From the NCBI GenBank assembly GCA_029563075.1, contig JAKQTN010000037.1:1-64000 (forward strand): DNA of 64,000 nt, in the 5' to 3' direction. The stretch is from Pseudomonadota bacterium. GTDB taxonomy: Bacteria > Pseudomonadota > Gammaproteobacteria > Burkholderiales > Methylophilaceae. A program made the position numbers and the translations under genes. Position 1 is the stretch's first letter; each line of letters begins with the position of its first letter. The notes under the pieces are model-generated. The model made no database searches, had not been told where the DNA came from, and worked only from the letters and a program-made list of their open reading frames with translations. Shown here one piece after another: positions 17,921 to 27,208 of the stretch.

Positions 17921-18655
17921 CTATAAAGTTCTGCAAAACATCTGCAAGACTAATTGATAGCACATCGTTGCCAACTCAGAATCATAACGCTGATCCTCAT
18001 CACGCATAAAAGCATGCTGCGCATTAAACTCATGCCAGGTAAAATTCAAATTAGCTTCGGTTAGTTTCTGATGTACCAGCACGCGTCCGGCTGTAGGGAC
18101 ATGATTATCTTGTTTGCCCCAAATCATCATCAGTTCGCCTTTAATATCGGCCAGCCTGTCCATGCTGTGTTGATTGGGCTTGTTAGGGATATTATTGTTA
18201 TGCAAATCTGTTGCATAAAAACATGCTGTTGCTTTTATTTCTGGCTGTAACGCGGCCCGAAAAGCCAAGTGACCACCAATGCAAAAACCCATTGCTCCAA
18301 CGTGGCCGTTATACCAGCTTTGCTTGCCTAAATATTCAATCATTGCGCGGTTATCGCTATCGTAACCTTGCACATCTTTCGCCGCTTTATCTGCATTGCC
18401 CTTGTCGCGACCTGCATCATCATAGCCAAGCACAGTGCCGATGGGGTTTAATTCATGGAATACCTCTGGCACCAGCACGGCATAACCCTTGCCCGCCATC
18501 AAGCGCGCCGCGCGTTCGATTGGGCCTGTTTGCTGGAAAATTTCGGAATAAAACAATATGGCAGGATAAGCTTTATCGCCGGTCGGGCGATGCACATAGG
18601 TGCGCATTACTCCCGTTGGCGTTGGCAAATCAACAAAATGCGATTGGGTTAGCAT
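17921..18655 (-). CDS. Dienelactone hydrolase family protein
   Basis: The 244-residue alpha/beta hydrolase has the DLH triad visible as Cys in GAMGFCIGGHLAF near 124, Asp in MMIWGKQDNHVPT near 180 and His in FNAQHAFMRDE near 213. The Cys nucleophile separates DLH enzymes from serine esterases. The natural substrate is unknown: relatives act on dienelactone in chlorocatechol pathways, but no such pathway is here, so a general hydrolase role is likelier. Confidence 0.88.
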   Translation of the reverse strand: MLTQSHFVDLPTPTGVMRTYVHRPTGDKAYPAILFYSEIFQQTGPIERAARLMAGKGYAVLVPEVFHELNPIGTVLGYDDAGRDKGNADKAAKDVQGYDSDNRAMIEYLGKQSWYNGHVGAMGFCIGGHLAFRAALQPEIKATACFYATDLHNNNIPNKPNQHSMDRLADIKGELMMIWGKQDNHVPTAGRVLVHQKLTEANLNFTWHEFNAQHAFMRDEDQRYDSELATMCYQLVLQMFCRTL

Positions 18656-18819
18656 GATTTACTCCAAAATTTAACATTTCTCAAAACCCCAATTTTACCT
18701 AGCTTTAATGCGACTTTCACGTTAAATTTTGTGTTATGTTGATATTTAGTCTGTTTTATAAAGAATTATTTACTGAAACTACTGTCATTCAACTAACAAT
18801 GCGACTTGAGGTGCCACTT

Positions 18820-19839
18820 ATGCGTTTGCTTACGATTTGTATGGTAGTTTCTTTAAGTCTGGGGTTTGCCCAGAATGCTTTGTCTGCCGAGCCGAATTAT
18901 GAACTCGTTTACAAGCTCAAGGCTTCTGTTGTTAAAGTACATGTTGCCACGCAGGCTGGCAATCACGGGGTGGGAACCGGCGTGGTAGTCGGCAAAGATC
19001 TGGTCGCCACCAATTGCCATGTGCTTGCCAATGCGAGCGGGGTCAAAATCACCAAGTTTGGCGATAGCGCTATACCAGATGCGATAAAGGCGGATTGGAA
19101 GCACGATGTGTGCATTTTGCGCTTTCAATACCTCGACCTCAACCCCGTGGAACTAGGTGATTCCGAAAACCTGAAATATGAGCAGTCGATTTTTTCAATC
19201 GGTTTTCCTGGCGGACCACCCAAACCACAGACCACTCAGGGAAAAATTAAAGCTTTATATGCGCTGGACGACAGCCAGATTGTGCGCACCGACGCCTCGT
19301 TTGTGATGGGCGCGAGCGGTAGCCCAGTATTTGATCGCAATGGCAAGCTGGTTGCCATCAGCACCTTTAAAAGCCCGGGGCGTAGCGCTTATTTTTACAA
19401 CATCCCAGTGAAATGGGTAAAGGCCTTATTGGATTCACCAGAAACCACATCCCTTAAAACAGAAATATTGCCTTTTTGGGACGCCCCGGAACAACAACGG
19501 CCATTTTTTATGCGCGTGGTATTGCCATATCAAAACGGTCATTGGGCGGAACTTAAGGCTGTTGCACAAGAGTGGATTGCAAAAGAGCCGGCTAACCCGG
19601 AAGCCTTTTACTATGCGGGTATCGCTGAAGAAAAGTTGGGTGACTTGGACAAGGCGCAACAATATTTCAAAAAAACACTCACGTTGCATCCGCTTCACGT
19701 CGCCACCCTGTTCGAACTGGGTTTAATTGCAAATCAGGCTGGAAAAGCCGATGAAGTAGAGAAAACCCGTGTCGCGCTAAAAGCCATTGATAATGCGCTG
19801 GATGAAGAATTTACCGAAGCACTGAAACCCGGCAATTAA
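18820..19839 (+). CDS. Secreted trypsin-like serine protease with C-terminal TPR
   Basis: The start at 18820 gives a clean signal peptide (MRLLTICMVVSLSLGFAQNALSA) behind a GAGG signal; a longer in-frame start at 18736 would bury it. The protease domain has the His in ATNCHVLANASG, Asp in WKHDVCILRF and Ser in GASGSPVFDRNG, the full trypsin-like triad. Residues about 250-325 hold TPR-like repeats (EAFYYAGIAEEKLGDLDKAQQYFKKTL, then ATLFELGLIANQAGK). There is no PDZ domain, so this is not a DegP/HtrA protein in the strict sense. Predicted periplasmic; targets unknown. Confidence 0.82.
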   Translation: MRLLTICMVVSLSLGFAQNALSAEPNYELVYKLKASVVKVHVATQAGNHGVGTGVVVGKDLVATNCHVLANASGVKITKFGDSAIPDAIKADWKHDVCILRFQYLDLNPVELGDSENLKYEQSIFSIGFPGGPPKPQTTQGKIKALYALDDSQIVRTDASFVMGASGSPVFDRNGKLVAISTFKSPGRSAYFYNIPVKWVKALLDSPETTSLKTEILPFWDAPEQQRPFFMRVVLPYQNGHWAELKAVAQEWIAKEPANPEAFYYAGIAEEKLGDLDKAQQYFKKTLTLHPLHVATLFELGLIANQAGKADEVEKTRVALKAIDNALDEEFTEALKPGN

Positions 19840-19854
19840 ACACTTGAAGTTTAG

Positions 19855-20073
19855 TTAATAATCGCTGCTTCTGCCGGTTGAATAACCTTGCGGAATGTCA
19901 TTCTGCCACTCGCCACAATCGTTGCAACGATGGTCATGCATGGTTGGGCTTAAAATCAGGTTGGTACTATTACAAAACTTACAATTTGTCGGGTGGATGA
20001 CAGCAGCTTTATGGTGTGTCTCGTGATGCTCGGTCGCCACTTTGCTACCGCCTAAACCGTATTTATTGTCCAT
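19855..20073 (-). CDS. Small zinc-ribbon hypothetical protein (72 aa)
   Basis: Start taken at the ATG at 20073 (MDNKYGLGGSK), preceded by AAGGAG. It has two paired cysteines, CKFC and CNDC, about 20 residues apart, forming a likely zinc ribbon, plus a His-rich segment (EHHETHHK). No functional family is recognised. It is convergent with the protease-TPR gene with only 15 bases between. Confidence 0.7.
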   Translation of the reverse strand: MDNKYGLGGSKVATEHHETHHKAAVIHPTNCKFCNSTNLILSPTMHDHRCNDCGEWQNDIPQGYSTGRSSDY

Positions 20074-20165
20074 GGCTAGCTCCTTCACACAAGTCTGGAA
20101 TTACGTATAGCACCAGACTGTCGTTTGTATAAAATTACTCGCTTTTCTACATTAAAACAAGTGGT

Positions 20166-21131
20166 TTATTTGGGGTGAGCAGCGCGACCCAATCTATCTA
20201 AAATTGCCAGCCATTCCGGTGCGTTTGGCGGCAATTCAACCAGCAGTAACTCAACGCCCAAGTTATCCAATGCGTGGAGCGAACTGTAGAGCAGTTCTGC
20301 AAACTTTTCAGCATCGACTGGCAAGTTTACATAATTGCAGCCTGGCAAGTTATTGCTGTTTCCGATTTCGCCAACGAGTAGGGCAGCACATTTTTGGGGA
20401 GAAGTTCTGGCAAAACTAACTAGCGCAGGGCGCGACTCAAACAACTTTATGGGCGTTTTTGGTGAGTAATGCAGCAAATGCTGCCCGGGGACTTTGGGCA
20501 GGTCGTTAGTCAAATTATGTTGAATTTCTAATGCCGGCTTGCCTGCCACAGCTTCAATTGCAGCCTCGTTGATCATGCCCAGCCGCAACATGCGCCAATC
20601 GTCACCTTCAACACTCACAATAGTCGATTCGATTCCTACTTTGCATGCGCCGCCATCGAGTACGGCAACCTGCTCACCCAAACCGGCGCTAACATGCGCC
20701 GCCGTGGTGGGGCTTAATTGCGTAAACTTATTGGCTGAAGGCGCGGCCAAAGCCAGGCCGCTTTGTTTAAGCAATTGCAAGGCGACTGGATGGCTTGGCA
20801 CACGCAGTGCCACAGTCGGTTGATTGCCACGTACTATCCTGGAAACACTTTCTTTTGCAGGCAACACCAGCGTAAAAGGTCCCGGCCAAAATGCCTGCGT
20901 CAGTTTTTGCGCCAGCGGCGGAAACTCCGTCGCCCAATCAGGTACCTGGTTCGCATCGGCAATATGCACGATTAAAGGATTATCCATAGGGCGCTGTTTA
21001 ACCGCATAGACTTGCCGCAACGCAGCATCATTACTCGCATCCGCCGCCAAACCGTAAACCGTCTCGGTAGGAATCGCTACTACCTCGCCATTCTTAAGTC
21101 TGGCAACGGCCTCATCTAAACTAACGCGCAT
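20166..21131 (-). CDS. L-threonylcarbamoyladenylate synthase (Sua5/YciO/YrdC family, long form)
   Basis: The 321-residue protein has the YrdC core (about 1-195: GEVVAIPTETVYGLAADASNDAALRQVYAVKQRPMDNPLIVHI in blocks, then ALRVPSHPVALQLL and GIESTIVSVEGDDWRMLRLG). A C-terminal Sua5 domain (about 230-321) follows the linker PKVPGQHLLHYSPKTP. It makes threonylcarbamoyl-AMP for the universal t6A37 modification of ANN-decoding tRNAs. The Sua5 extension distinguishes it from short TsaC. Monocistronic; the upstream spacer is 132 bases. Confidence 0.92.
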   Translation of the reverse strand: MRVSLDEAVARLKNGEVVAIPTETVYGLAADASNDAALRQVYAVKQRPMDNPLIVHIADANQVPDWATEFPPLAQKLTQAFWPGPFTLVLPAKESVSRIVRGNQPTVALRVPSHPVALQLLKQSGLALAAPSANKFTQLSPTTAAHVSAGLGEQVAVLDGGACKVGIESTIVSVEGDDWRMLRLGMINEAAIEAVAGKPALEIQHNLTNDLPKVPGQHLLHYSPKTPIKLFESRPALVSFARTSPQKCAALLVGEIGNSNNLPGCNYVNLPVDAEKFAELLYSSLHALDNLGVELLLVELPPNAPEWLAILDRLGRAAHPK

Positions 21132-21263
21132 ATAAATTAAAAATTGGCTAAAAAGGTATTTTACTACTTTAGAATGCTCGTAAGTTTATTTGTGATTTCA
21201 CAATACTGAACGGGCTCAAACCCTCGCCGTAAGCTAAAATAGCTGTTTTTCAAAAGGACTGGC

Positions 21264-21605
21264 ATGAACCAAATTATTGTAGAGCACAATCCCGGCCAAA
21301 CACGTTTAGAAGCAATGGGCGTCAACAAATGGCCAACCTGGCAGAAAGAAGTCTCCGTATTTGACTGGACATTCCCTGAGCAGGAAATCGCTTATATTTT
21401 AGAAGGCGAATGCGTCATAACCCCAAAAGATGGAACACCAACCGGCGGCGCTGCAGTAACCTTTGGTAAAGGTGATTTAGTGACTTTTCCTGCTGGAATG
21501 ACCGTCAGCTGGGAGGTGAAAAAACCGCTGCACAAACATTATCAGCTCGATGGCACGTTAATTGGTCGCATTTATCGCCGCGTTAAACTGGCATTGAAAT
21601 TATAA
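21264..21605 (+). CDS. Cupin domain protein
   Basis: The 113-residue single-domain cupin carries FPEQEIAYILEGECVITPKDG and FGKGDLVTFPAGMTVSWEVKKPLHKHYQL. The usual metal-binding His-X-His of motif 1 is absent, resembling the DUF861/(S)-ureidoglycine aminohydrolase-like small cupins. A good ribosome-binding site (AAAGGA) precedes the start. Function unknown. Confidence 0.8.
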   Translation: MNQIIVEHNPGQTRLEAMGVNKWPTWQKEVSVFDWTFPEQEIAYILEGECVITPKDGTPTGGAAVTFGKGDLVTFPAGMTVSWEVKKPLHKHYQLDGTLIGRIYRRVKLALKL

Positions 21606-21627
21606 CGTTCTAAAATTAAATCTTGAA

Positions 21628-22302
21628 TCACCCGGCTTTTCGAAAAGTCAGATTAATTCGACATAAACCAAAAGCCGGATGATGTCCGGCTTTAAGCGGC
21701 AATACGCCATGGTAGCGCAATCTTGATGCGCCTCCCCAAACGATCACATCGCCATGGTTTAGCTGGATTTTGACGGTTTTATCGGCACGTTCAAACCCAC
21801 CCAATAAAAAAGTGGCCGGCACGCCGAGCGATACGGAAACAATCGGCTGACTAAAATCACGCTCGTCTTTATCCTGGTGCAAGCCCATGCGTGCGCCAGG
21901 TTTATATTGGTTAATCAAGCAGGCATCTGGTACAAAATCAGCAAAACCTGCCTCTAGCGCAGCCTGCGCTGCAAGCGCCAGAAAGCTCGCAGGCATGACT
22001 GGCCAAGGCGCACCGGTATTAGGGTCCAGCGCATCGTAACGATATCCTTTTCTATCCGTAACCCAACCCAGTTTTCCGCAATTCGTCATGGCAACGGACA
22101 TAGCAAAGCCACTAGACGTGACCATGTGGCGCAAGGGCGACTGCGCAATAACAGACTTTAAATCATTTAACAATACGGCTTCACCCTGAAGCGCAAACCC
22201 GCACAATAGCATAGTGCCATCAGCCAAAGACCATCGCTTTGGCTCCAGCAACTCATCAAATAAATCCGTTTCCACCATGTTTATCACAATGCGCTTATGC
22301 AC
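21628..22302 (-). CDS. alkB: AlkB family 2-oxoglutarate/Fe(II) DNA dealkylase
   Basis: The 224-residue protein has the iron-binding His-X-Asp in MGLHQDKDERDF, the distal His in LRYHGVLPL and the 2OG-binding arginines in FGLCRINLTFRK. It oxidatively removes methyl groups from N1-methyladenine and N3-methylcytosine. A shorter start at 22278 (MVETDLF) is possible, since neither start has a clear ribosome-binding site. It is divergent from an AlkA-type glycosylase 35 bases away, so the two probably share a control region, making a compact alkylation-repair pair. Confidence 0.92.
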   Translation of the reverse strand: MHKRIVINMVETDLFDELLEPKRWSLADGTMLLCGFALQGEAVLLNDLKSVIAQSPLRHMVTSSGFAMSVAMTNCGKLGWVTDRKGYRYDALDPNTGAPWPVMPASFLALAAQAALEAGFADFVPDACLINQYKPGARMGLHQDKDERDFSQPIVSVSLGVPATFLLGGFERADKTVKIQLNHGDVIVWGGASRLRYHGVLPLKAGHHPAFGLCRINLTFRKAG

Positions 22303-22337
22303 TTACTTTATCAATTCCTAAAGGCTATCATTACATC

Positions 22338-22952
22338 ATGTATACACAATATCAACAGGCGATGGATTTTCTCTCCCAACTAGATGCGGATTGGGCTTGG
22401 CTAATTGCAACTGTTGGCGCGTGTACTTTCGACGCAGAAGCTGAACCCGCGCTTAATCCTTACGAAGCGCTAATCCAGGCAGTCGCTTATCAGCAACTTA
22501 ACGGAAAAGCGGGCGATGCGATTTTTGCAAAATTCAAACGCCATTTCGATGGGTTTCCTGAGCCTGAACAATTAATTGCAACCGAATTTGATGATTTACG
22601 TGCTTGCGGATTTTCAGGCAGAAAAATTGAAACGCTGAAAGGCATCGCAGAAGGCGCCGTCAGCGGCCTTGTACCTGCACGCCAAGCCGCAGAAAATATG
22701 AGCGACACAGAACTCATTGAACGCTTAGTCACCTTAAAAGGCATCGGCCGATGGACGGTGGAAATGATGCTGATGTTTACGCTGAAACGTATGGATATTC
22801 TGCCCGTAGATGATTTTGGCGTAGTGCAAGGCTATAAACGTCTTAAAAAACTTGAGGACGCGCCTAAACACAAGGAAATTGCCGAGATTGGCAAGACATG
22901 GAGCCCGTATCGCACCATCGCCAGCTGGTATTTGTGGCGCGTACCTAAATAA
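22338..22952 (+). CDS. DNA-3-methyladenine glycosylase II (AlkA-type HhH-GPD)
   Basis: Start taken at the ATG at 22338 (MYTQYQQAMDFL). The longer frame would run across the alkB promoter and into alkB. The 204-residue HhH-GPD protein has the helix-hairpin-helix LVTLKGIGRWTVEMMLMF near 135-150 and the catalytic aspartate in DILPVDDFGV near 160. It excises alkylated bases to start base excision repair. There is no N-terminal AlkA beta domain and no Ada domain, so it is the short bacterial/Mag1-like form. Confidence 0.9.
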   Translation: MYTQYQQAMDFLSQLDADWAWLIATVGACTFDAEAEPALNPYEALIQAVAYQQLNGKAGDAIFAKFKRHFDGFPEPEQLIATEFDDLRACGFSGRKIETLKGIAEGAVSGLVPARQAAENMSDTELIERLVTLKGIGRWTVEMMLMFTLKRMDILPVDDFGVVQGYKRLKKLEDAPKHKEIAEIGKTWSPYRTIASWYLWRVPK

Positions 22953-22956
22953 CCGC

Positions 22957-24876
22957 TTAATTCAGAACGCTCTGGATATGGCCGGAGCCAATAATGTTTT
23001 GGATGCTGCGGCCCGCCGCCTTCGATTGGTACATGGCAAAGTCAGCCTGCTTCAGTATTTCTTCTACACTACCGCAGCTGCTATGCAGCAGTGCCGTGCC
23101 AATACTTGGTGTGCTACGATGAATATATCCAGCCAGGTCATAAGGCCGTGTAAGCGTCTGAAAAATCTTCTGGCTGAGGTACATAGCTTGGTCCTTAGCT
23201 TCCGATGAACTCCTACTCAAGCTCTCTAACATCACTACAAACTCATCACCGCCCAGGCGAGCCACGGTATCGGCTTCACGCAAGCAGGATTTCAGCCGGC
23301 TGGCTACTTGCTGCAGCAGTAAATCACCTACATCATGGCCCATAGTGTCGTTTAGCGACTTAAAGCGATCCAGGTCGATGAACATCAGTGCGCCGTAGTT
23401 CTTACTGCGAGTGCTGGCGAATAAAGCTTGTCGCGTCCGTTCTAGCAGTAAACGGCGGTTAGGAAGCCCTGTGAGCGCATCGTAAAACGCAAGGTTTCTG
23501 ATTTCCTCTTCAGCTCGTTTTCTTTCAGTGATGTCAGCGCGGATGGCAATATATTCATGCGGTTTACCATCATCGCCCATGAAAGGCACGATGGTGGTAT
23601 CCACCCAGTATAAATCACCATTTTTATTTCGATTGCAGACCTCACCATGCCAGACTCTGCCATTTGCCACAGTGCGATACATTTCCTTAAAAAAACCTTT
23701 GGGATGATGGCCGGAGTTAAGCAGGACGTGATCTTGCCCCATTAATTCCTCGCGTGAATATCCGCTGATGGCACAGAATTTGTCATTGGCGTAAATAATA
23801 CGACCCTGCACGTCGGTTGTGGCAACAATGGCATGCTGATCAAGTGCATATTTCTGCTGCTCTAAGGACATCAATGCCTGATGTGCAACCAATTTTTCTT
23901 CCGCTAACGCCTGCTCTATTAGTTTGTTCTCGGTCACGTCCTGCAAGGTTTCAATGACAGAGGTGATCTGCCCATTCGTATCAAAAATGGGTGCTGCATC
24001 AAAAATCACGTAACGGCGTTTGCCGCCAATATCGTCAAACCAGGCTTCGGCATGCCAGCCGGTTTCCAGCAGCGTAGATTGCCCCTGTACGGGATAATAG
24101 TTTCCAGCCTGATCGCTTTCTGCATTGAGCACCAGATCGGCCAGGCACGGACGTGGGGCGGGATAAAATCCTCGCCAGGACTCCGCCTTGCCAACCATGT
24201 CTTCGGCTGCCACACCGGTGAGCACTTCACAGGCACGATTCCAATGTAATACGCGATGTTGCGAATCAATCATGAAGGTAGCAACACTCTGGTTCTCAAT
24301 AAATTGCTGGAATTGTTGTTTCTGTTCTATGACCGCCAGCTCTGCAGCCTTGCGCTTGCTGATGTCGGTTTGGGTTCCCAGCATTCGCAACGGCTTGCCA
24401 TTTTGGTCCCGCTCCATTACTTTTCCACGATCGAGAACCCATAAATAGCCACCATCTTTGCACCGCATTCTATGTTCGCATTCATAACTCGGCGTGATGC
24501 CGGAGAAGTGATTATCAATTGCATCATATACTCGCGCCTTATCGTCCGGATGAATAAGCCTATCCCACTCGTCAATGCTATCGTCTATTACAATATCAGC
24601 ATAACCCAGCATCTCTTTCCAGCGGCGCGAGATGAATGTCTTGTTTGTTTGCGCATCCCAATCCCACAGCCCTTGGCTGCTGGCTTCGATTGCGAACTGC
24701 CAGCGTTTCTCGATTTTTCCGGCTTCTTTTTGTTGGGCTAAAGACCTATACCAAAGCGCAAAAATTCCAGCCATCAATAACGCAACGTTGAGGCCAGAAA
24801 ACAAAGACAACTGCGTCAGAATAGCGACCAAGGCTAAGCATAACACCGCGCCTAAAGATAGGATTAATAGCTTCAA
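22957..24876 (-). CDS. Membrane PAS/PAC sensor diguanylate cyclase
   Basis: The 639-residue protein has an N-terminal membrane hairpin (about 1-45), three PAS/PAC units (about 60-180, 190-310 and 340-465; each ends in a TDIS/ADITERK-type PAC tail), and a C-terminal GGDEF domain (about 470-630). The GGDEF motif is intact in RLGGDEFVVML near 543, so c-di-GMP synthesis is expected. There is no EAL domain. The first PAS carries W-rich LWDWDAQTNKTFISRRWKEMLGY, typical of PAS_3 domains. The signal sensed is unknown. It converges on the glycosylase gene with 4 bases between. Confidence 0.9.
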   Translation of the reverse strand: MKLLILSLGAVLCLALVAILTQLSLFSGLNVALLMAGIFALWYRSLAQQKEAGKIEKRWQFAIEASSQGLWDWDAQTNKTFISRRWKEMLGYADIVIDDSIDEWDRLIHPDDKARVYDAIDNHFSGITPSYECEHRMRCKDGGYLWVLDRGKVMERDQNGKPLRMLGTQTDISKRKAAELAVIEQKQQFQQFIENQSVATFMIDSQHRVLHWNRACEVLTGVAAEDMVGKAESWRGFYPAPRPCLADLVLNAESDQAGNYYPVQGQSTLLETGWHAEAWFDDIGGKRRYVIFDAAPIFDTNGQITSVIETLQDVTENKLIEQALAEEKLVAHQALMSLEQQKYALDQHAIVATTDVQGRIIYANDKFCAISGYSREELMGQDHVLLNSGHHPKGFFKEMYRTVANGRVWHGEVCNRNKNGDLYWVDTTIVPFMGDDGKPHEYIAIRADITERKRAEEEIRNLAFYDALTGLPNRRLLLERTRQALFASTRSKNYGALMFIDLDRFKSLNDTMGHDVGDLLLQQVASRLKSCLREADTVARLGGDEFVVMLESLSRSSSEAKDQAMYLSQKIFQTLTRPYDLAGYIHRSTPSIGTALLHSSCGSVEEILKQADFAMYQSKAAGRSIQNIIGSGHIQSVLN

Positions 24877-25155
24877 GGCATTGCCCCCTGTAAGTTAATG
24901 ATTTGCATATACTCTTATCGGCAATGATTAAAAAAACTTAATTGCGTTAAAGCATAAAGTTATTGACTGGCTAATCAACATACACTGGGAGTTTTTAAGA
25001 AGGTTAGTGCGCCTAATCTATATCAGCAGAATCGCACTAGGTCAACGACGACTCATCGGTATACTTTCATATACTTACTGCCTTATTCACTGCACTAACC
25101 ATATAGATTATAACGCACCGGATTCTTTGCCCCGTTTGATTTTATAATATCAGTC

Positions 25156-26379
25156 ATGCACATCTTTACATCCCACCATCATGCCTTCCTCAAACTACTC
25201 GCGTTTCGCATCCTGATTGTGCTGGCTTACCAGATCATGGCGGTGACAGTGGGCTGGCATATTTATGAAATCACGCGCGACCCGCTTTCGCTCGGCCTGA
25301 TCGGTTTGGCTGAAGCACTGCCTTATTTCGCATCGGCTTTGTTTGCCGGTCACGCGGTAGACCACCACTATACACGCCGGGCCTTTGGCACGCTGGCGGC
25401 GACACTGTTGCTCATTAACGCCATGATATTAACTGCCATTTCGACAGGCTGGATTGGCAATGGCACCACCCTGTGGATTTATGGCTCGATAGCATTTACA
25501 GGCATTGCCCGCGCGTTTATTTCGCCAAGCTACACCACATTGTTTGCCATTGCTATCCCCAGAGAAAGTTTCGCCAAAGCCACCGGTGTGAGCATTGCAG
25601 CGTTTCAAATCGGCTTGGTGCTAGGTCCTATTTTGGGTGGCTTACTCGTAGGCTTTGCCAGTAAAACCGTGGCTTACCTGGTGGCCTGCCTGCTGTGCTT
25701 TGGTGCAATTCTAGCCATGCTGTCACTCAGGTTAAAAGAGCCGCCCGCCGCTGGCGATAGCCCGGCGGTTTTCAAAAGCATCCATGAGGGTTTGCGCTTT
25801 GTATACGGCCACCAGATTATATTTGGCGCGCTTTCACTCGATATGTTTGCCGTGCTGTTTGGCGGTGCGGTAGCCATGCTGCCTGCTTTCATCCAAGATA
25901 TTTACAAAATAGGCCCCGAAGGTTTAGGCATCCTGCGTGCGGCCCCGGGCGTCGGTGCTATAGTCATCGGGCTATGGCTGGCACGCCACCCCATTAACCT
26001 GCATGCCGGCCGCTGGCTTTTATATTCGGTCGCCTGCTTCGGGCTGTGCATTATCGGCTTTGGCTTAAGCAGCCATTTTGTGACGGCTGGTTTGCTGTTG
26101 TTTTTATCCGGGATTTTCGATGGTGTATCGGTGGTGCTGCGCCATACCATTTTACAGCTTGCCACGCCCGATGCCATGCGCGGGCGCGTCTCTGCGATCA
26201 ATGGTGTTTTTATCGGCTCATCAAATGAACTGGGCGCGTTTGAATCTGGCATCGCTGCCAAGATTTTGGGCTTGGTGCCATCGGTCGTATTTGGCGGTCT
26301 GATGACGCTGGCTGTAGTGGGTATCACAGCGAAATTAGCGCCTAAATTGCGGAATCTGGAGCTAGGTCAATTACATTAA
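25156..26379 (+). CDS. MFS transporter (enterobactin-exporter-like family)
   Basis: The 407-residue, 12-helix protein has the MFS loop 2-3 signature in AGHAVDHHYTRRAFG and later LGPILGGLLVGF. The N-terminus resembles EntS-type exporters (FRILIVLAYQIMAVTVGWHIYEITRDPLSLGLIGL). The substrate cannot be told. No siderophore genes are nearby. It converges on eutC. Confidence 0.82.
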   Translation: MHIFTSHHHAFLKLLAFRILIVLAYQIMAVTVGWHIYEITRDPLSLGLIGLAEALPYFASALFAGHAVDHHYTRRAFGTLAATLLLINAMILTAISTGWIGNGTTLWIYGSIAFTGIARAFISPSYTTLFAIAIPRESFAKATGVSIAAFQIGLVLGPILGGLLVGFASKTVAYLVACLLCFGAILAMLSLRLKEPPAAGDSPAVFKSIHEGLRFVYGHQIIFGALSLDMFAVLFGGAVAMLPAFIQDIYKIGPEGLGILRAAPGVGAIVIGLWLARHPINLHAGRWLLYSVACFGLCIIGFGLSSHFVTAGLLLFLSGIFDGVSVVLRHTILQLATPDAMRGRVSAINGVFIGSSNELGAFESGIAAKILGLVPSVVFGGLMTLAVVGITAKLAPKLRNLELGQLH

Positions 26380-26389
26380 TCAAACTGTT

Positions 26390-27202
26390 TTAAGGTTTAG
26401 GCAATTCTAATGTGCTTTGCTGAGCAATTTCCTGCACATCACTTTCATCTTTCAGCGCCACACCTGACAGTTTCAGTCGCATCGCTTCTTTTGCCAGCCA
26501 CACCAGTTTCTTGGCTGCAGCAGCGTATTGCAAGCCTTCTGGCCGCACGTTGGATATACAATTGCGGTCCGCATCACTCAAACCAAGCTTCGGGTTATAG
26601 GTAAGATAGATGCCCAGACTATCCGGTGAGCTCAGGCCAGGGCGTTCGCCGATGAGCATGGCGACCATACGCGCGCCGAGCGCCTGGCCAATCTCATCCC
26701 CTAATGCGACACGCGCCTGGGAGGCAATAACAACGGGGCCTATATGCCAGCCCTTGGGTAAAAGATGACGCATTTCCTCCAGCAAGGGCGCGGCATGGCG
26801 CGCCACAGCAAGCGAAGACAAGCCATCGCCGACGACGATTAGAAAATCAATCGGTCTGGCTTGATTCATATTGTTTAAATCCGTCAAACTCTTCTCACTT
26901 AGTCTGCGCCCCCAATCCGGGCGCAATAGATAACTGGCGCGGTCGGGCGCCATGCTTTTGACTCGAACGGTAGAACATCCCTGGCTTTTAATGTCCGCTT
27001 CCAAGGCATCAATATCCAGCGCCAGGTGCACTGCATCGCGCGCCATGGCGTGGCTTAAGCTGAAATCCAATACTTCCCTAGTGGGCAAACTGCTGCCTAC
27101 GCGGCCGAGCGCAATGCGTGCGCGGGTGAAGCTTTTGAGTTGTGCCCAAGGGTCGGCACTTATGGCTTCAATTGGAGTAATGTTGTCTGGTTTATTTGAC
27201 AT
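26390..27202 (-). CDS. eutC: Ethanolamine ammonia-lyase small subunit
   Basis: The 270-residue EutC has typical blocks FTRARIALGRVGSSLPTREVLDFSLSHAMARDAVH near 25-60, IVVGDGLSSLAV near 120, GEIGQALGARMVAMLIGERPGLSSPDSLGIYLTYNP (in parts) and NCISNVRPEGLQY near 215. It supplies part of the adenosylcobalamin site of the EutBC complex. It starts 6 bases after eutB ends, in one operon. Confidence 0.95.
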   Translation of the reverse strand: MSNKPDNITPIEAISADPWAQLKSFTRARIALGRVGSSLPTREVLDFSLSHAMARDAVHLALDIDALEADIKSQGCSTVRVKSMAPDRASYLLRPDWGRRLSEKSLTDLNNMNQARPIDFLIVVGDGLSSLAVARHAAPLLEEMRHLLPKGWHIGPVVIASQARVALGDEIGQALGARMVAMLIGERPGLSSPDSLGIYLTYNPKLGLSDADRNCISNVRPEGLQYAAAAKKLVWLAKEAMRLKLSGVALKDESDVQEIAQQSTLELPKP

Positions 27203-27208
27203 GAAAAT

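Noticed and set aside
25008..25110. GGTTAGTGC / GCACTAACC inverted pair with TAATCTATAT nearby in the spacer before the MFS gene
   Set aside because: The halves are about 80 bases apart and the flanking blocks are in swapped order, so a simple hairpin or operator is not supported.
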